From assembly GCA_000320605.2 (NCBI GenBank), contig KB445825.1, forward strand, positions 82,855 to 146,854: a stretch of 64,000 bases of DNA, read 5' to 3'. The notes beneath the pieces are model-generated. The model searched no databases. It was not told where the DNA came from and was given only the letters and a program-made list of their open reading frames with translations. The translations under genes and the position numbers were made by a program. Within the stretch, counting starts at the first letter, position 1. The number at the start of each line of letters is the position of its first letter. The DNA comes from Gelatoporia subvermispora B. Taxonomy: Eukaryota; Basidiomycota; Agaricomycetes; Polyporales; Gelatoporiaceae. This document shows positions 58,904 to 64,000 of the stretch, piece by piece.

Positions 58904-61900
58904 ATGAGCACGCCCCTACCGCTGCGAGATATGCAGCAGTCCATCAGCCCCGATCCCCCCGATGGTTGGCCCACGCAGCACACGACGACCACGACCCCCC
59001 TCCGCATCGCCAAGCGTGACTCCCCGACTCCCGCTCGTCATGGAGGCGCACAGCTCGACCGCCGGCAGTCCTCGAGCTATAGACACATGAAGAACAACAG
59101 TCTTGTATCAAAGTCTCCCTTCCGCTCTCAGATACCCACCCCTTCGCGACCGTCCGCCCCGCCCTCCCCGCGCAAAGTCAGCGGAGAGAAACGTCCCCGA
59201 TCGACCAGCTTCCTCTCGCAGGCGGAGAACGAGCGTCCGCAGGGATTCAAGCGGAGGCAGAGCAAGGCTTATCTTGGCCTCGTGCAGAAGGAGCCCGTTA
59301 CCAAGAGCCCGTTCAGGCAGACGTCGTTGCAGCAGCACAACACCGGCGATGAGCCTGTCCCCCCTCTTCCTCCCAAGTCCCCCAAGTCTTCTCCACGTCG
59401 TCCCACCGCGTCCCCTGCTCGACCGTCTCTTGTCACAAGACGACTGCACGGCCCGCGCAAGACGAGCAGCAGTTCGAATAGTTCCGTCCGCCGGCGTAGA
59501 CGCAAGACGGTCACCTTTGATGAGCGGTGCGATGTTCTCGAGTTCGATGTTGACGACGAGGTGCTCGAAGAGTTCCCCTTCGCCTCGGACGATGACGGCG
59601 GCGAAGAAGACGAAGACGAATTGTTACAAGAGGTTAGCGTGGACGACGACCCAGAGCCAGGTGACACCATCGCAGACACCGTCGACTCGGTCCTGCGCGA
59701 GGCAGCGGGCTCGGAGGACGCCCCCGATCCCGCGCCGCGTGTCAGCTCCCCACTCGACACTGCATACCCGCCGCTCCAGCCCGACCGTTCGCCTCTCTCA
59801 CGCTCGGACATCTCAGACTCGGCGGACCTCTTCGCGACGCCCTCGCACTCGCGTATGAGTACGCCCAAGTCGACCCCTCCGACGCATGGCCGTGCGGAGC
59901 ACCCACCGCCGAAGCACTCGACCCACTCAGCGCGTGCGGTCGATCATGGAGGCCATAACTGGGACCAGGACGTCCAGATGCTCCCGCCGTCCCCCTCGCC
60001 TGCCAAGGTCCGCCCTGCCCCCTCACTGGGTGGGCACGAACCCGAGGGACCGATGCCCAAGTTCAACTTGGACACATCCCGCGTAAAGCCGCATGGTGAG
60101 TCGAGCCGCATTATCTCCCGCGAAAGGCTGTTCAATAGTGCTGATAGATATTGCAGAAGGGTCGCCTGCCGATCCGTTTGCGGTGGCTGCTAGGGAGGAA
60201 CGCGATGCGCATGTCCGTCGCGAATCAGCTGGGCGGCGGAGCCTCACTGAGGACGAGCGTGGCCGCGGCTCGCCCGTGCCCAGCGCGAAGCATGTCCAAC
60301 GCGCGAGCCCGCGTGGGCAAGTGCACCTCCCGCACAGCCTTCTGGAGCACTTGGACCGCTCGCCCACAGCTACGCCTGTGAACTCGCCCGACTTCGAGGA
60401 GCATCCCCCGCTCGGGGTCATGGCGTTCCACACGCCGCCGACGTCGGCAGGGGAACGCTCACCTGAGGCGAAGAAGCCAGCTCTTAGACGCGCCACCCCG
60501 AGCGCCGAGCGCATATTGACTGGGGACACATCTCGAGACGGAGGTGAAGTCAGCGTTCGGGACGGAAATGAACGCGAGGATGGCGTAGAAGACGAGGAGT
60601 ATTCGACGCAGCCAAACTCCGCAGAAAATTCCCTGTTGCAACCTGCGCGTGACGAAGAAGAGCCCAAACGAGAGACTCAGGAAGTGCCCCGGCGATCTCT
60701 CGAGCTCCCCCGCCTCACGAGACAGAATCCGACCTTCGACGGCGTCCTCTCCATCGACCCCGAGCCCCAGCCGCAGGACCCACCCCGTCCAGCCATGCTT
60801 GCACGCGCGAACACTGCCGACGGCATCGAGCCCACCCGCCCGCTCGAACTTCGGGCGAGCCCCGAAAAGGGCGCGCAACGGACGAGCGTCGCGCTCGGCG
60901 ACGTGAGCGCACTGGACCGGCTCGTGGAGAGTGTCTGGAACGGCGGCTCACGCTCGGGATCGGGTGATGAGAGCTCGTTCCTGCGCGATGTCCAGGCAGG
61001 CGCTGTGGGGAGTGCGCGCGTGGAACCGGGCCCGGCGAGGAACCGCGTCGACAATAGGACACAGAGTGTGGAACCGCCAGTTGCGGTACGGGTGGACCCG
61101 CCGCCGCCACCCCCGAAGGATGCGATACGCGCGCGAGAGGAGCTCATCAAGCAGAAGAAGCGCGAGGCGCGTAGGAGGGAGATGGAGGACGAGATGGAAG
61201 TGGAGGAGGACGAGGAAGTCGCGGTCGCGGCAGTGCGTCCCCGGAGACGGAGGAGCCTCAGTACGGGCGACGCGCCAGCTCCTGCGCGCGCCGCAGCGAT
61301 GGCACAGGCGATCGCGGCCAGGAAGCGTGCGACTAGGTCGGTGGTGTCGAGTAGTGATGGACTGCTAGATGTGCTTTCTGGCACGGATGACCCGCTGTCG
61401 GATAGTATCAATCGGGAACTGAGAAAGCTGGATGGTTCGAGTCGAGGGGTGAGTTTCGTTGCTTTTGCGTTGCAGGAGAGTGGGTAGACTGACGATGTGA
61501 TGGTGTCCAGAGCTATCATGTCCGAGAGAGGTCGGAGACGATCTATGCGAGTTCGGATGCAGATCGTGTTTCGCATATTGGGGACGCGGGAGATGTGGAT
61601 GGAGGCAGGGCGTGGAAGGCCGTCCGGAGGCCATCCGATATGGTGCGTTATAGGCTCTGTGTTGTCGCCCGTCATTGCTAATTCAGTGCGACAGAACGAG
61701 TACTCGAAGCAACTGCGAGAGCTGCGTGCTCAGGATAAATCTGGGAAAGCACAAGGCAAGGTCTTCGTCCGAGGTGAGTAGCGAAAGTCGTAGCGGGACT
61801 TCGGTGCGAGGCTGACCGTTGCTCATGCAGTGGCCGGTCTGAAGAACATCAACGTGCCGCTGCCCTCACAACCGACAATAATCAGCTGTACATTGAATAA

Positions 61901-63103
61901 CGGCATTCATTACGTGTCCACACCGCCCAGCCGCCTCGCCCAGAGTTGTCCCATAGACCAAGAGTTTGAATTGTGAGTAACGCTGTTCACGTCCTCTGAG
62001 TCGTGCTGATGTGATGCATGACGCCAGAATCGAACATAGCAAGCTGGAGTTCACACTGACGATCAAGGTCCGACGCGACCCACACATCGTGGCTCAATTT
62101 GACGCCAACAACCCTCCAAAGCCCCCGCCACCGCAACCTGCACCGCCGCCCGCTTCGAAAGGGGGCGGCATGCGGCACTTCTTCCTCGGAGGCTCGCCCA
62201 AGAAAGCAACTAGGGTGGCGCCTCGTCCTGCCCCTCCGCCAGTATTGCCGAAGCAACCGGAGAATCTCGCGCGCTACTTGAAGAACGACGGCACGCTCGC
62301 GCGGGCGTTCGTGTCTTTCAAGGACATTGCGTCGCGCTGCGACACCAAGCTGTTCGAGACGAGCTACCCGCTCATCGGCCAGAAGAGCGAGTGGGGGGCC
62401 GCCGCGAAAACGATGCAGGTCGGGGAGATCGTATTGCAGATCTTCCGGTTACCTCCATTGCCGGGTGTCCCGCCGGATCAGCTGCCGCAGAGCTTGGAGG
62501 ACTGTCACCGGGGGCTACGGCATATGAACTGGCACAAGGTGACTTACTTCGAGGGTACGCTCACTCAAAGTGGAGGTGATTGCATGGTGCGTCCAGCCTT
62601 CTTTACACGTTTCATCACTAAGGTCTTCGAATTGCTGGTGCAGACGTGGCGAAGACGCCACTTGCGAGTGATCGGGGCTAACCTTGTCGCATTCAATGAT
62701 GTCACGAAGAGGGCTACAGCGACCATCGACCTCAAGAAGGCCATTGCCGTCGAAGATGACCAAGAGGCGCGGGCAAATGCCAGGACCCCGCAGCTCGGAA
62801 GTACGGGATATGCAGACGATTACGACTTCTCGTACGGAGCCGACCGGTCGTTCCGGCTGATATTTCCGGCCAAGCAACAAATACTGTTCTTCGCGGATAC
62901 GGACGAAGAGAAAGCGAGGTGGTAAGTGAGAGGAACGGTCGCTAGACGTTGTATTAGCTAATTGATGTTTGCTATGCAGGCTCGAGGTACTTCGCGCTCT
63001 GGTCGGTCGGATACCTCCTTATCCATTGTGGGCGGAGCTTGTCTGGCAACGGCAGCAGGAGCTGGCAAAGGCACTTCCGTCGAAACCAGGGCCAAGTTCA
63101 TGA
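58904..63103 (+). CDS. BUD4: Bud4/anillin-like septation protein with C-terminal PH domain
   Basis: Eight exons (58904-60095, 60157-61448, 61511-61642, 61695-61773, 61831-61972, 62028-62586, 62644-62921, 62980-63103) give about 1265 aa. The first two thirds are disordered, rich in Ser, Pro and Arg, with repeated KSPFR-type motifs (SLVSKSPFRSQIP, PVTKSPFRQTSL) and an acidic run (DDDGGEEDEDE). A basic helical stretch (ELIKQKKREARRREMEDEME) follows. The C-terminal third has an anillin-homology-like region (VFVRVAGLKNINVPLP, FTLTIKVRRDPHIVAQF) and then a PH domain (TWRRRHLRVIGANLVAFND to EEKARWLEVLRALVGRIP, with the conserved late Trp). Such proteins mark the division site and organise septins and the contractile ring at the membrane. 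The assignment to Bud4 against other anillin-like proteins is by architecture. Confidence 0.8.
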
Positions 63104-63415
63104 TGCATGGGTATCACAGTTACGACACATATGGACTTCCCTTCTTGCTGCGTTAGCATATTTTGTATCCTCTTTGATTCTTATATAGTGTAGGTCGTCG
63201 CAGATTTGCCATGTTGTACTTGTTCGCTCTCGCACGATGCATCTATGAATTATGATATGAATATGATCGGAATCATCAATAGAAACAAGAATGATATACC
63301 CATCCAGTGTCGTGATACAAACGAACCTTGGTTATGAGACACCTCTTGCGGACCACCTCTACCCGGACCCTAGTGTGATCCGATTGTCACAGGTCGTCAC
63401 AGGGTCCACGCCTAC
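63104..63415. other. 3' flank of the Bud4-like gene
   Basis: No gene recognised before the terminal repeats begin near 63416. Confidence 0.5.
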
Positions 63416-64000
63416 CCGGGTTAGGTTAGGTGGCACCGCGAGCGAAGCGAGCGGTGCGATGGATACTTATCCTAGTCTTGAAGACTACCTGTGTTTGAGC
63501 GTCGACTGGGTCAACAGGCTGGGGAACCACCCAGCAAACCCGTTTCGTCTTATATAGACTCATCAGGACCACGTTAGTCGACTCAATTGTGTCAGCGGGC
63601 GCCGACGGCTGGAGGCCGGAGGCCGAGGTGTAAGCACAATTACAAACGCCCTTACCAATCACTACTTATCCTTAGGATTAGGTGGCACCCCGAGGGTTAG
63701 GGTTAGGTGGCGGCGTCGAAGACGCCGCGATGGATACTTATCCTAGTCTTGAAGACTACCTGATTCCTGGTCGACTTGGGGTCAACAGGCTGGGGAACCA
63801 CCCAGCAAACCCGTTTCGTCTTATATAGACTCATCAGGACCACGATTAGTCGACTCAATTGCGTCAGCGGGCGCCGACGGCCGGAGGCCGGAGGCCGAAG
63901 TGTAAGCACAATTACAAACGCCCTTACCAATCACTACTTATCCTCCAATGGCGTTAACAGCGCCATCATTTGATCCGAGGGCTGGTTCGGCCCGTTGTTT
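63416..64000. repeat. Tandem repeats (271-bp unit) with variable hairpins and telomere-like words
   Basis: A unit running from tcttgaagactacc at 63476 to ctag at 63746 is followed by a second copy starting at 63747 and cut by the window end. The copies are about 95 percent alike over most of their length by eye. Each copy boundary is preceded by a palindrome (63432-63456 gcaccgcgagcg/cgagcggtgc; 63709-63728 ggcgtc/gacgcc inside gcggcgtcgaagacgccgc), then the constant gatggatacttatcctag. A third, different palindrome (tggcgttaacagcgcca) lies near 63949-63965. GGGTTAGGGTTAGG is at 63694-63707. A Helitron-like origin (TC start, hairpin, CTAG end) is possible but no helicase gene is present. Confidence 0.65.

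Noticed and set aside
59108..61675. Long antisense frames opposite the Bud4-like gene
   Set aside because: They are shadows of a GC-rich, Ser/Arg/Pro-rich coding strand with no domain of their own.
63416..64000. CRISPR array
   Set aside because: The units are 271 bp and nearly identical throughout, with no short repeat and unique spacer pattern, and the genome is eukaryotic.

Overview
The window looks like nuclear DNA of a filamentous basidiomycete, most likely a wood-decaying Agaricomycete. The genes are split by many short GT-AG introns, mostly 50-65 nt. There are two secreted AA9 lytic polysaccharide monooxygenases with C-terminal CBM1 modules, a siderophore-type MFS transporter, diverged F-box proteins with leucine-rich tails, and a Bud4/anillin-like PH protein. 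Long gene-poor stretches hold decayed repeats.

Layout. 1-3.0 kb: GC-rich minisatellite DNA without a supportable gene. 3.06-4.0 kb: a five-exon cyclophilin. 4.0-10.6 kb: low-complexity DNA, then a degenerate higher-order repeat array. 10.65-11.76 kb: a LENG1/CIR-N-type nuclear protein gene. 16.5-22.4 kb: a 5.9-kb DNA transposon with terminal inverted repeats, an 8-bp target duplication and one apparently intact four-exon gene (about 1645 aa) resembling P-element/THAP9-type transposases. 23.1-24.0 kb: a decayed gene fragment related to the unknown gene at 39.6 kb. 24.5-26.6 kb: a DUF2235 alpha/beta-hydrolase with nine exons. 27.2 kb: an intron-containing tRNA-Pro. 27.4-34 kb: fossil retroelement DNA. 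35.7-38.6 kb: the siderophore transporter, preceded by two exact iron-type GATA-factor sites. 39.6-41.8 kb: an intact gene of unknown family. 45.2-50.9 kb: an F-box cluster (two genes, one pseudogene) with a 534-bp MITE between members. 53.6-57.7 kb: the AA9 tandem pair with matching promoter layouts. 58.9-63.1 kb: the Bud4/anillin-like gene. 63.4-64 kb: tandem repeats carrying interchangeable hairpins and telomere-like motifs.

Functional themes. The AA9 pair indicates cellulose attack, probably under carbon-catabolite control. The transporter indicates iron uptake under GATA-factor control; AA9 enzymes need copper, so the two loci are not obviously one pathway. The remaining intact genes (cyclophilin, LENG1-like, DUF2235, Bud4-like) are housekeeping or cell-biology genes. 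The most distinctive item is the P-superfamily-like transposon, for which coding sequence, termini and target duplication agree independently. All exon models were built by hand from reading frame and splice sites and have no transcript support.
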